Positions 1-24,402 of a stretch of DNA of 64,000 bases are shown one piece after another (positions within the stretch are counted from its first letter, which is position 1; each line of letters starts with the position of its first letter). Source of the DNA: Corallium rubrum (taxonomy: Eukaryota > Cnidaria > Anthozoa > Scleralcyonacea > Coralliidae); NCBI GenBank assembly GCA_964035015.1, contig OZ036007.1, positions 7,124,340 to 7,188,339 of the forward strand, in the 5' to 3' direction. Both the position numbers and the translations under genes were made by a program. A model generated the notes under the pieces. The model was not told where the DNA came from. It did not search any database and saw nothing but the letters and a program-made list of their open reading frames with translations.

Positions 1-64
1 TCATAGTTTCTGGCCAAGTTGTGAAAATATAAGTTACTGTGCATGTTCATGGTATAGTTGTAGT

Positions 65-215
65 TGGAGAGAAACGTGACTGACGAAGGGCCTTCGCTTG
101 AAATGTTAGACTCCTACGTTCTCTGTTTCAGCAGTATATCAAACCTTGCCATATTTTGATTGTTGTTCTACACTGCCTACACAGCACACTACTTTTATTA
201 CATTGTTTTGGCCTG
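65..215 (+). repeat. dispersed HHR-like repeat unit, copy a
   Basis: This is a member of the dispersed ~130-bp family also found near 11690, 12760, 13870, 22745, 29220 and 37460. It keeps CTGACGA at 80-86 and a GAAA at 100-103, then the shared tail (tacgttctctgtttc, atatttcgattg-like, cactgcctac, cagcacactac). It lies in the intron before the first INPP5F exon seen here. Confidence 0.7.
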
Positions 216-365
216 GAGAATTTTCCAAATAATATATTGGCAAATTTTCACCCATAATCTCAAGTTTTCACCACTTGGCCTTATTTTGCTGTGTTGCCAT
301 CTTGCTTGATAAAATCTCTGGGAGCGACGTTGAGTTGTTAAACTCGTTTATTACTCTATTTACAG

Positions 366-14988
<14,623 letters not shown>

Positions 14989-15071
14989 ATTTTTAGTTTT
15001 AGTTTTTGAGAAACTCACGAAATATAGACCGACCTGGTAGAATAAGATTTTGGGCTCACTTTTTAAAAACA

Positions 15072-15603
15072 CTAAAGCCCTGTTTACACGGCCAAAATTT
15101 AAGCACGCTTAAGTTAAGCGTGCTTAAAATGCACCACCTTGGTGCGTTTACACGGTCATTTAATAATCCCATACTAAAACACGTACACCATTATTCAACC
15201 TGGCGGACGAGCTATATTTTTGGTTTTGGAAGCTTCGTATGGGTAGCGTGCGTCAAAGAACAACGGAAGACATCGGTACACGAGAAAGAGTGATAGCTAA
15301 AAGAAAGAAAGAAACAAAGGAACAAAGAGTAGCGAGATGAAGCTTCTACAGCAGGGCAAAAAAATGCATTTTATTGTATTAATAACACCGTATTAATAGC
15401 AAGCGTTTTTCAATCCCGTTGCGTTTACACGGCCAAGTTAAGCGCGATTAACTGATCGTGCTCAGTTTAATCCACCTCCTTGAGGTGGTGCAAACTAATC
15501 GCGATTAATTTACGTCGATCTGTTTACACGGACATTTTAAGCCCGCTTAAAGTCAGATGTGGCTCAGATCCCGCTTAAATTTTGGCCGTTTACACGGGCT
15601 TAG
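15072..15603. mobile_element. MITE with long imperfect inverted repeats (TA target, Tc1/mariner-like?)
   Basis: Ends are aagccctgtttacacggcc and, read inward from the right, aagcccgtgtaaacggcc, each continuing aaaatttaagc. The flanking dinucleotide TA is present at both ends. Several internal gtttacacgg and ttaagcg palindromes occur. It lies 84 bp past the INPP5F stop and may sit in the 3' UTR. Confidence 0.65.
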
Positions 15604-15659
15604 CTTATGAATATACACGAGACACAGTCTGTATCAGACCTGATGTGGGATCTTTTTAG

Positions 15660-16130
15660 GGCAATATAGGGACAGAAATTTACAGTGGTTAGCGCACTTT
15701 TAGCTCTGAGACCTGGGTTCGATTCCAACCTCGTACCCAGTGTCTTCCGCTACCTCCTTTTTTTCGCAGCGGTACGAGGTGGGTTCGATTCCTGCTCTAT
15801 TTAACCGATTAAAATTTCACTTCGGCGACATGTGAGTGCTTCCAGTTTAACTCTACCAAACACCCACACAGGTTTTCTACGGGTACTCCAGCTTCCCTTT
15901 GTAGTAACACTGGACCAATGAAGAGGGATGGCCCTTGGTGGACCTCTAGGGAGAATAGTTTAGATATGACTGATAGAGTTATCCAGTATAAATAAAGTTA
16001 GTTGAGTTTTAATACTCTGGTTTCCTCTTGGCGGAGAATAGTTTAGATATGACTGATAGAGTTATCCAATATAAATAAAGTTAGTTTAGTTTACTCTGAT
16101 GTCCTCCTGTAGTAACACTGGATAAGTGAG
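15660..16130. repeat. SINE/retroelement tail with tandem duplication
   Basis: B-box-like gggttcgattcc occurs twice (about 15715 and 15782). It is followed by agaatagtttagatatgac with tataaataaagttag, which itself occurs twice (about 15952 and 16035). A related word is at 6311-6340. It is probably a tRNA-derived SINE or LINE 3' tail. Confidence 0.5.
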
Positions 16131-16135
16131 GGATG

Positions 16136-18021
16136 CACTGTTAATTTTAAGGAGTTGATACTACTCCAAAAAAGGAGTAAAAAAAAAAGGTACCAGTTGA
16201 CTCTATTTTGGGAGTATATTTTACTCCATCATTTTAACTCCATTTTTAGAGTACTTTCTACCTCACTAATGGAGTAATATTTACCTTTGCAGGAGTAAAA
16301 AATACTCTAGTTTAAAACTTCACTCTCATTTTGGAGTAAAAAATAATCCAAAAGTGGAGTAAATTTTATTCCTATGGGGGTCAAAAATACTCTGATTTAA
16401 TTTTACTCTCATTTTGGAGTAAAAAATATACCAAAACTGGAGTAAATTTTATTCCTTATGGGGGTGAAAACTACTCTAATTTAGAATTTTACTCTCATTT
16501 TGGAGTCAAAAATATACCAAAGGTGGAGTAAATTTTATTCCTCATGGGGGTGAAAATTACTCTAATTTAGAATTTTACTCTCATTTTGGAGTCAAAAATA
16601 TACCAAAAGGGGGGTTGGTTGCAATCAAACTTAAAACACGATCAAGTCGGTTTTCTTTGTTCTTTGCAGGTTTATATATGGCTAATAAACCTATCAAGAA
16701 CAATAGAAGATTTTGAAAGCAGGCGGCGGCTTTTGAATTGTCTCGGGGGAAAATGGGGTTTATGTGCTGATTAGCTGATTTACATCTGCGGTCGGGACTA
16801 TGAATTGATAATTGCCCAATTGATAGGGTGCCTGCTACAACTATCTCGTATGTTAACGCCGGTAGCGCCCACATACGAGAAGGAGAGCAAGGGTTTGCTT
16901 TTCGCTCACGCAATTTACGAGAGGAAGGCAAACCAATGAAAATCATCAAAATCTGCTGGTTGAGTCAGCACTTTATTCCACTGAACGTTGAGCATAAAAT
17001 GTGGGATTGATACTGCATCAATACGCATGCCCAATGCTATAATGATATGTGGTACTAATTATTCATCTGACTAATTATTCAAACAAGCTTGTAGAAGTCT
17101 GTGTATGTGTTCAATGAACCATTACGTACTTCTCAAGTTTGTTTAATAAACTGCTTTGGAGTCTTATTATTTCATAAAATATCGTTAACATTCGACATAA
17201 CAATGTCCTTCGACACTCGGTAAAGGCTATTTTTTTAGAAAACCTTCTTCAATTGTGTTTTAAGTAGGTTAAAAACCTCGAACCTCGGCTTTAAGCCAGA
17301 TTAATCCCTCGGGGCCTGCGGCCCCTCGGGTTATATCTGGCTTAAAGCCTCCGTTCTCGGTTTTTAACCTATACATAACGTGAGATGCAATGTATATTAA
17401 AGTAAAATTTTCAGGATGGTGAAGATAGTAACTTTGTTTCTGTTGAAGTTAAACTTACTTGTGGAGTAAAAATTTAGAAAAAAAATACACCCTCCTTTAC
17501 ATCCTTACAAAATACAAAATACATCCTTTTTTGAGTGAAAATTAAGGAGTAAATATACATTAATTACTCCGTTATGTTTATCCCGTTTCGAAAGTACATT
17601 TTACTCCTTTATGAGAGTTGTATTACTCCGGTATGTTTACTCCTTTTTTGGAGTGAAAATAAAGGAGTAAATATACAATAATTACTCCGATATGTCTATT
17701 CCTTTTCAAGAGTACATTTTACTCCTTTATGAGAGTTGGATTGACTCCCAGAGTAGTAAGATTGGGGTTAAAGTTACTCCTGGAGTAATAATAAAGGAGT
17801 AAAAAGTACTCTAATATTTGTACTCCTTTGCTGGAGTATATTTTATCCCTGCAGTGGAGTAATATTTACTCTTCGTAGAGTAAAAGTTTTAATATGAACT
17901 GAAGTGGAGTAGGTTTAACTCTGGTTTGGGAGTGAAATATACTCTATTTTTTTTACTCCCCAAAAGGGAGTTATTTCAATTCTTACGGTGGAGTTAAAAT
18001 TACTCCCTAGAATTAACAGTG
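16136..18021. mobile_element. 1.9-kb element made of GGAGT/ACTCC modules with terminal inverted repeats
   Basis: Ends are cactgttaattttaaggagt and, read inward from the right, cactgttaattctagggagt (18 of 20 match). Inside, the word ggagt or its complement actcc recurs dozens of times, spaced by A/T runs. About four ~90-bp tandem copies lie at 16310-16600. A non-modular middle is at about 16605-17460. No transposase frame or clear target duplication was seen. Family unknown. Confidence 0.55.
17265..17372. repeat. nested palindrome
   Basis: taggttaaaaacctcg with ggctttaagccaga at the left is matched by tctggcttaaagcc and cggtttttaaccta at the right. The G/C-rich centre is ccctcggggcctgcggccc. 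This foldback lies inside the GGAGT element. Confidence 0.65.
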
Positions 18022-18560
18022 TGACCTTTACCTGACAGACAGTTTTCCATTGACCGATTGGTTTATCAAACTGATTTGATAGTATCCGACAAAAATCTGC
18101 CAAAAACACTCGCATCGTACCATGTGGGGCGAATACTAATTTTCCCGTCACTTTATAAACTGATCATTTTTCCTGAAGTTATTTGATGATCGTGAATATG
18201 GCGCACATGTGTTGTATGAACTCATGTCTTTTGTGCAACGAACTTGCATATACATAATACATCCAACAAACGTCATCTCAAGTTTAGATCGACAATGTCA
18301 AGACAAGATATTCGACTGCTGCCATGAATTGACAAGAGAAAGAGACGAGTGCAGCAAATGTCATTTTAGCATGTTTTCTTTACCTAACTCAGTTCAAACG
18401 ACAAAGAGCAAAACTTTTTTTGAAATGTACAAACATGCAATAAAACACAAAATGAAAATTCTATGCTTAGCTCGTGGAGCACAAAACGTTTTAGTTTTTC
18501 GTTTATTATTCGTTGTTTTAATTTTTCGTTTTAAGGACAAACCGACATCATTATGTCAAA

Positions 18561-18735
18561 AGTAATATTGGGCATTTCACTCGATTACATAGCACATTGC
18601 ACTAGAATCGCAAGGTCGTGGGTTCAATTCCTGCTGGAAGGCCTGTGTAGTTGCCTTTTTTCGCAACTGGTCCCGGTTTGGTCTTAAAATGTATATATTC
18701 TACACTCGAATTTTCCTTCATTATGTCAATATTTA
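18561..18735 (+). mobile_element. tRNA-derived SINE fragment
   Basis: cgtgggttcaattcctgc is a Pol III B-box region, preceded by an anticodon-arm-like segment (gcactagaatcgcaag). The same sequence recurs reversed at 57352-57560, including the tail with tatattctacactcgaatt. The A-box half is missing here. Confidence 0.65.
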
Positions 18736-19322
18736 TATTGCACGTCTTCTTTACTTTTAACGGAAGAATAATTAGTTTTTCTCGCCCCTGCTTAGTAACA
18801 TGTGTATATATTAGCAGCAGTCTGATGTCAAACAGTCTTCATATTAAATTTCTGAAGTAAAGCCGAACTGGAACAATTATAGTAAAATATAGCATGGCAC
18901 GTTTTGGCAGAATGGCTGTATACCTTTGTCGGTTGAGTTCATTAATACTGTTCGTGGTTAAAGGCATTCCCACAAATTTTAAAAATTAATAAGTTTTACG
19001 GTATTTCGACAGTTCTTTGTTGATTTTTAATCTCCAATGTCAAGAATGAAAGTAACCGAGCACACGCTTGTTTGTTTTATGTCTTTAAGATAAAATCATT
19101 TTTCATTTGTCTACTATCGAATTTTGATTGTCAAAGAACTGCTAGCTTTGATTCAAAAACCTTCACACAATATACCCAGAAAACTTTCCTTATACCCTCG
19201 ACAACCATAAATACACAATGCTTAACGTTTTTCAAACGATCTCGCCCATGCAGACATTTTTTTGCATATTGAGTATAGTTGAAAATTCCCTGGTATAAGC
19301 TGACATGACTAAGTTTTTTCTT

Positions 19323-19550
19323 AACACTTCGAAGTCTGAAGACGAGTCATTAGTATTTTATTCTGGCTAACGCCAGACGATTTTATTCAGCACAGGGAGA
19401 GGTCCAGGCCTCAAAGTGTTAAAATCTATCTCTTTAACACTTCGAAGCCTGAAGACGAGTCATTAGTATATTTTATTCTGGCTAACGCCAGACGATTTTA
19501 TTCAGCACAGGGAGAGCTCCAGGCCTCAAAGTGTTAAAATCTATCTCTTT
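19323..19550 (+). repeat. 113-bp satellite, two copies
   Basis: Copies start at 19323 and 19436. Each begins aacacttcgaag and ends near ctcaaagtgtt, so the unit has inverted ends. It contains the hairpin tctggctaacgccaga. Five copies recur on the other strand at 42805-43346 and one at 59949. Confidence 0.85.
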
Positions 19551-20805
19551 AAGAGTGAGCACCATGAATGAACAAGGTTTGTTCCATAGTTTTTGTTTCA
19601 TAATTTTTATTTTTTGGGACAAGTTTTCAGGCTTGACGGCAAAAAAGCAGATGTATATCTCCGTCTATATTAAGTGTTTTTTTAAACTTGAAATATTTAA
19701 ATTTTAAAACGAACGAAATCATGTCAAGTGGCTGCGGACGACTACACTGTCACACATTCGCCACTCAAAAGCTGGCATGAGCAGCTTTTTGAACTACAAG
19801 GCTTTTTGTCAATGAAAAACTATGTAGGGAGACGTCACTAATATTTCAACACATTATTTTTCATTAATATTTTTGGCTTGAGATATTACATTCAGCCTTT
19901 TTTTCGAATTTACCAAAAGCAGCTTTCTTATATTATTTATTGACTTATTGATATTCCCGATAAGACGTATTTCATTAACTGCTTTATAATCTTATTCGAT
20001 TACTTTTTAAATCAACTTGGCGCTTTTCTCGTTGCCGTTAATTTATTGATGAAAGTGTATATTAGTACAGTTTCGTTCGACCCGATCACCTAGATTTATG
20101 ATCGAAATAACACTCACTATATACCACTAACATGCACAGAAGTTTCAAATTTCAAACCGCTGTCGTGACCCCTCAGGCCTCAGCGGTTTCCATGGTTAAG
20201 CAACGATCGCGTATACACACGATGCTGGAAAGTGTACATGAATTAGATATCGAGGCCAGCGTATATTGAAATGTAATATAATTTAATTGATGGCGCGTGT
20301 TTCTAAAAGACAGTGTATGTATTTATTTATTTAATATAACAACCATATATTGTCCGCCTCAAAAACAAACCAAATAGTCAACCACGCTATATATACCACT
20401 TTTATACAAACTTTTAATAAGATTGAGGGAAACGCGAAGCTGAATAAACAGGCCATTTTTTCTTTGCGGCGAAAGTGTTAAGCAATTTTTGTATAATTAT
20501 TATTTTTTTGATAATTATCTCGCAAAGCATAATAAGATATGTAGATCAACAGGCATCAAAATGAGAAAAGCTTGTATATATATATATAATATTGTAGGCG
20601 TGATCACGAGTTGACAACGGAGTGGGAATGTGAGATGGAAGGACGGAAGTTCGTTTGATTAAGGGTGTTTGTTTTTTGAAATGTGCTGGCCATTTGTGGG
20701 TATGTCAGTTTATAGTATTATATTGTCAAGGTCTTATGCTGTCATCTAAGTACACGAACTGAAGCTACTTTGTCAGTTTTGGGCGCCGAGCAGCATTGAT
20801 TGGTA
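19551..20805. other. AT-rich region upstream of the GPCR
   Basis: I see no gene, RNA or mobile element here. A short (TA)n lies near 20575-20590. The promoter of the downstream GPCR presumably lies here, but no motif singles it out. Confidence 0.5.
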
Positions 20806-21951
20806 ATGGCGGCAAACGGAAACGTTTCTTTTAACGACTCCTGCCTGTTGTTGTTTTATCAATGTAAAATTAGTATTACAGCACCCAACACCAGTATCTA
20901 CGACACACCTTGTGGAAAAGACTTTCTTAAACAATGTCACGACTCTACGAGTCCACAGGAATCACCTGCAGACGTTGAACTTCCTGTGTTTTTGATTATC
21001 ATATTTATCGTCATTGCTGTCTTCAGTTTTCTCAGTAACGTTTTTGTCTGTTTTGTCTACGTTTTAAGTCGAGAAATCAGGACAGCTAAACATTATTTTA
21101 TCGTCAACTTGGCCGTCGCAGATAGCCTGATCGCAGCTTTGGCCATTCCGTTCTTTTTAACCCAGTATATTAACGGAGCTCCGAAGACACTTTGCCAAGT
21201 TGGTTCAGTAATCGATGTTCTCTGCTGTACATTGTCTATTATTGGCTTTACTGTCATTAGCCTCGAGCGCTTCGTTGCTGTACGCTATCCTTTACGTTAC
21301 CCATCGTTTATATCACGAAAACGTTGCCTCGGAGTTGTTGCGTTTGTCTGGTTTTATTCCATTGCATTTTCACTCCTAGCTTACGTTCCAGTTGGTACTT
21401 TACACAACGACCATTGCGTTTTCTTTACTGGGTCGTATCTGGTCACCATTATATTCAGCAGTTTTCTCTTACCTCTCTTTGCCATGCTGATTATCTACGG
21501 TTGGATTTATAAAGTTGCGAAATACCAAGCCAGGCAAATGAACTACACTATCCCAAGTGGTCCTAATACTAGTGTAAAACGTGAGTTCAAGGCAGCAAAA
21601 ACTCTAACCCTTATTATCGGAGTGTTTGTCGTCTGTTGGCTTCCATTCATCGCTTACATCTTCCTGGTTGTTGTACTAGATATCTCGATATCTTCACTGC
21701 CTCTCTTCTATGCGGTACAAATCGTCCGTTATCTTAATTCTTTGGCCAATCCGTTTCTTTATGTTGGGATAAACAGAGAATTTCGTCGTAGCGCTTTACG
21801 AATCTTGAAGAGATGGACACCAAGCAGACAGAGTGGCAGTGATATAGAATCCTACTCACAAGCTACAACGGTCACTGTCTTAAGAAGGATGTCGCGAGGT
21901 CATGTGTTATCTGAGACCAACGGCGTCGCAACCGATAGTACACTTGCGTGA
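20806..21951 (+). CDS. class A (rhodopsin-like) G-protein-coupled receptor, single exon
   Basis: The start is the ATG at 20806 (MAANGNVSFNDSC), in a good context (gtaATGG). Product 381 aa. The extracellular N-terminus has NVS, NDS and NTS glycosylation sites. Seven hydrophobic segments begin near residue 60. Class A landmarks: SNVFVCFVYVL (TM1 Asn), NLAVADSLIA (TM2 Asp), LCQVGSV (TM3 Cys) with a Cys in loop 2 (NDHCVFF), SLERFVAVRYPLRY (the DRY motif is ERF), FVVCWLPFIAY (TM6 CWxP), NSLANPFLYV (NPxxY). The tail is Ser/Thr-rich. It resembles the aminergic, adenosine and melatonin-type receptors expanded in cnidarians. The ligand cannot be told from sequence. The Arg-Tyr to Arg-Phe change in DRY is mild. 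AATAAA occurs at 22151. Confidence 0.93.
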   Translation: MAANGNVSFNDSCLLLFYQCKISITAPNTSIYDTPCGKDFLKQCHDSTSPQESPADVELPVFLIIIFIVIAVFSFLSNVFVCFVYVLSREIRTAKHYFIVNLAVADSLIAALAIPFFLTQYINGAPKTLCQVGSVIDVLCCTLSIIGFTVISLERFVAVRYPLRYPSFISRKRCLGVVAFVWFYSIAFSLLAYVPVGTLHNDHCVFFTGSYLVTIIFSSFLLPLFAMLIIYGWIYKVAKYQARQMNYTIPSGPNTSVKREFKAAKTLTLIIGVFVVCWLPFIAYIFLVVVLDISISSLPLFYAVQIVRYLNSLANPFLYVGINREFRRSALRILKRWTPSRQSGSDIESYSQATTVTVLRRMSRGHVLSETNGVATDSTLA

Positions 21952-22150
21952 ACAAAATATGAATAATTACAAGACTTCCTCACCTACATTAGAATCTCTA
22001 TTGCTGGGTTGCATGGGTTGCACGTGACGTCATGGCGGCCATGTGTCTGTCCTCTGAATCTCAGAGGATTGAACTATATACCATTATTGTATCGATCAGA
22101 TTAAATTAATGCTTCATCCAGCCGACGATTTGAAAAAAACTCAAGAAAAG

Positions 22151-22156
22151 AATAAA
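22151..22156 (+). terminator. candidate poly(A) signal for the GPCR gene
   Basis: AATAAA lies 200 bp past the stop codon, with a second aataaa 11 bp on. No transcript evidence is available. Confidence 0.4.
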
Positions 22157-22743
22157 CCGAAAATAAACATCTTGAAAGTCAAAATACGAGCTAACTGAAC
22201 ATGTTGTCTTCTTCTCTTGTTTTAGCTTACATTTTGAGTTTCAGGATGTTGATTTTGATTTCGGTTTTGTTTTCTTAGATGTTCCCAGTGATAGCTGAAT
22301 TAACAAGGGTTTAAAATATTTACAATCATTTCGCCAAAAACTACTGACTACATCTTACAGATCATGAGTTAAAATGTATGTCAATACTAGCATTGAAGCA
22401 TTCTTAAAACGTTATTAGTTTTACAAGTTGGTGATTAAAAACGTCTTAAATGTCTTAGGTTTACTTAGGAACTATTTACATTATCTCAAAGTTGCGTAAA
22501 TTTTTTTTGAGGGTTTGAAATGGCGTTTTTAAAATATTTACCGCAAAGATGGTTTTCTTTAAACAAAATTTTTAAATCAGTTCGGCAAAGAGCTTGATCA
22601 TTAGATCATACTCAGGAACGTTGATGTATTTATTGATTGTTTTTTAAAAAAAAATCTGTATACACAATAGAGGATTCAACTAAGGATTATTCAGGTATTA
22701 TCAAGCAGTGAAATTGGATACTTTAATGCACGGCCTGTTTGTT

Positions 22744-22852
22744 TTTTTCTTCACGTTCTCTGATGAAGGGCCTTCGCTCGAAACGTTAGTAGACTGACCC
22801 ATACGTTCTCTATTTGAGCAATATATCTAACCTTGCTATATTTCGATTGCGT
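22744..22852 (+). repeat. dispersed HHR-like unit, copy e
   Basis: This copy carries the textbook core CTGATGA at 22760-22766 and GAAA at 22780-22783, then cgttag and the usual tail (tacgttctc, atatatctaaccttgc). It lies between the GPCR and SUPT7L. Confidence 0.75.
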
Positions 22853-23324
22853 TTATTTATGGTTCATTTACTGTTCAATCAATGTTTCTTTGGACTCGGT
22901 CTTTTAAAATATGTTATGCGGAAAAAATCCCCGCTACATGTGAAGTAGTATAGGATGGCTCTGATAAAATAAAACATGTTTCAATTTTAAGTTGCTTTTT
23001 TAGTTTTTCCATGCATGCATTGTTAATCGTATCAGTATTAATTGTAAATAAAACTATAGAACATGTAAGATAATAATATAAAACATAGGATAATGTGATA
23101 TTATATATGACTTGATAATGCAGGACACTAAGGATTTTATGTGACAGAGAGTATCAATATTAAAGCTTAGCGCAAAATACGTTTGTACGATGATAAAGAA
23201 CATATATAGAGAGCGTCCCAATAATATGGTATATATGAGCTATCGTGTGTATCTATGGTATTAAATGTACATATATAAGATATAGAACCACTTATAAGAT
23301 TAACATATAAAGAAGCTGCATAGC

Positions 23325-23328
<4 letters not shown>

Positions 23329-23382
<54 letters not shown>
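23329..23382. repeat. (TA)n microsatellite
   Basis: A pure TA run of about 54 bp. Confidence 0.95.
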
Positions 23383-23385
<3 letters not shown>

Positions 23386-23589
23386 TAAAATATCATTAAT
23401 AATTCATGAAGAAAACACAAAAGAAATCATGACCGTGAAGGAGGTTGTATATCTGATACAAACCACTAGTATATCAGCTCTAAAACATTGAAATTGAACT
23501 TTTTCTTTCTGCTGAATTAATCTGAACAAATATTACTCATATTTACATCAAAGACTCGGAGTATTTTAAGCTATTTACAATATTCGTGT

Positions 23590-23654
23590 CCGTGTTGTAT
23601 TGGATATGACAAGCTCTCACCTTCGGCTCAAGCTTGTATATCCAATACAACACG
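23590..23654. repeat. hairpin
   Basis: gtgttgtattggata and tatccaatacaacac form inverted arms around a 30-bp centre. It lies just upstream of a long (TA)n. Confidence 0.75.
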
Positions 23655-23673
23655 GCCACTCATTTTGTAAATA

Positions 23674-23805
<132 letters not shown>

Positions 23806-23997
23806 TGTATAGTATAATTACACTATGTGTATATTTTGAAGGGGAGACATCAGTGCAGAAATAATTCAATAAAGCTAATTTATCGTCACATCTATTTTTG
23901 TTGCCAGCTATTTCTATATCCACCGTACTCGCAACTTAATCTCAATGACGCTTGGACACAGAATAAACAATGACTTAAATTATGTTGCTGCTATACT

Positions 23998-24175
23998 GCT
24001 GCTGATGTTGTTGTTGGGTTATTGCGGCTAGTGTTGTTGTTTTTGCTGCTGCTGCTGTTGGTGGTGGTGGTGGTGTTGTTGCTGCTACAGTTGTTGTTGT
24101 TGCTGTTGCTGCTGCTGTTGCAGTTGTTTTTACTGTTGATGCTGTTGTTGTTGCTACTGGTGTTGCTGTTGTACA
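23998..24175. repeat. (GTT/GCT)n imperfect triplet array
   Basis: Mixed gttgtt, gctgct and ggtggt triplets end about 230 bp upstream of the SUPT7L start codon. Confidence 0.9.
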
Positions 24176-24402
24176 TATTATTTTTCAGTTTTATTCTGTC
24201 GCCTATGATGCTTTAAACGAGGCGACATGAAGTACTGCTATGTATATCTAACCCAGAATTCGCTGACCAAAATCATGAAGGATTCAAGATGGAAAAAATT
24301 TAAAGTTCCTTCACAGTTCAACATGTTCACGTTCTTGATTTATTATTATTGTGAAAATTACTGTTAAAATATTTACAGTTTAGCTGGAAAAATTTTAGGA
24401 GA

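Noticed and set aside
20800-20805. Start of the GPCR at 20800
   Set aside because: That codon is TTG. The first ATG in frame is at 20806 and has good context.
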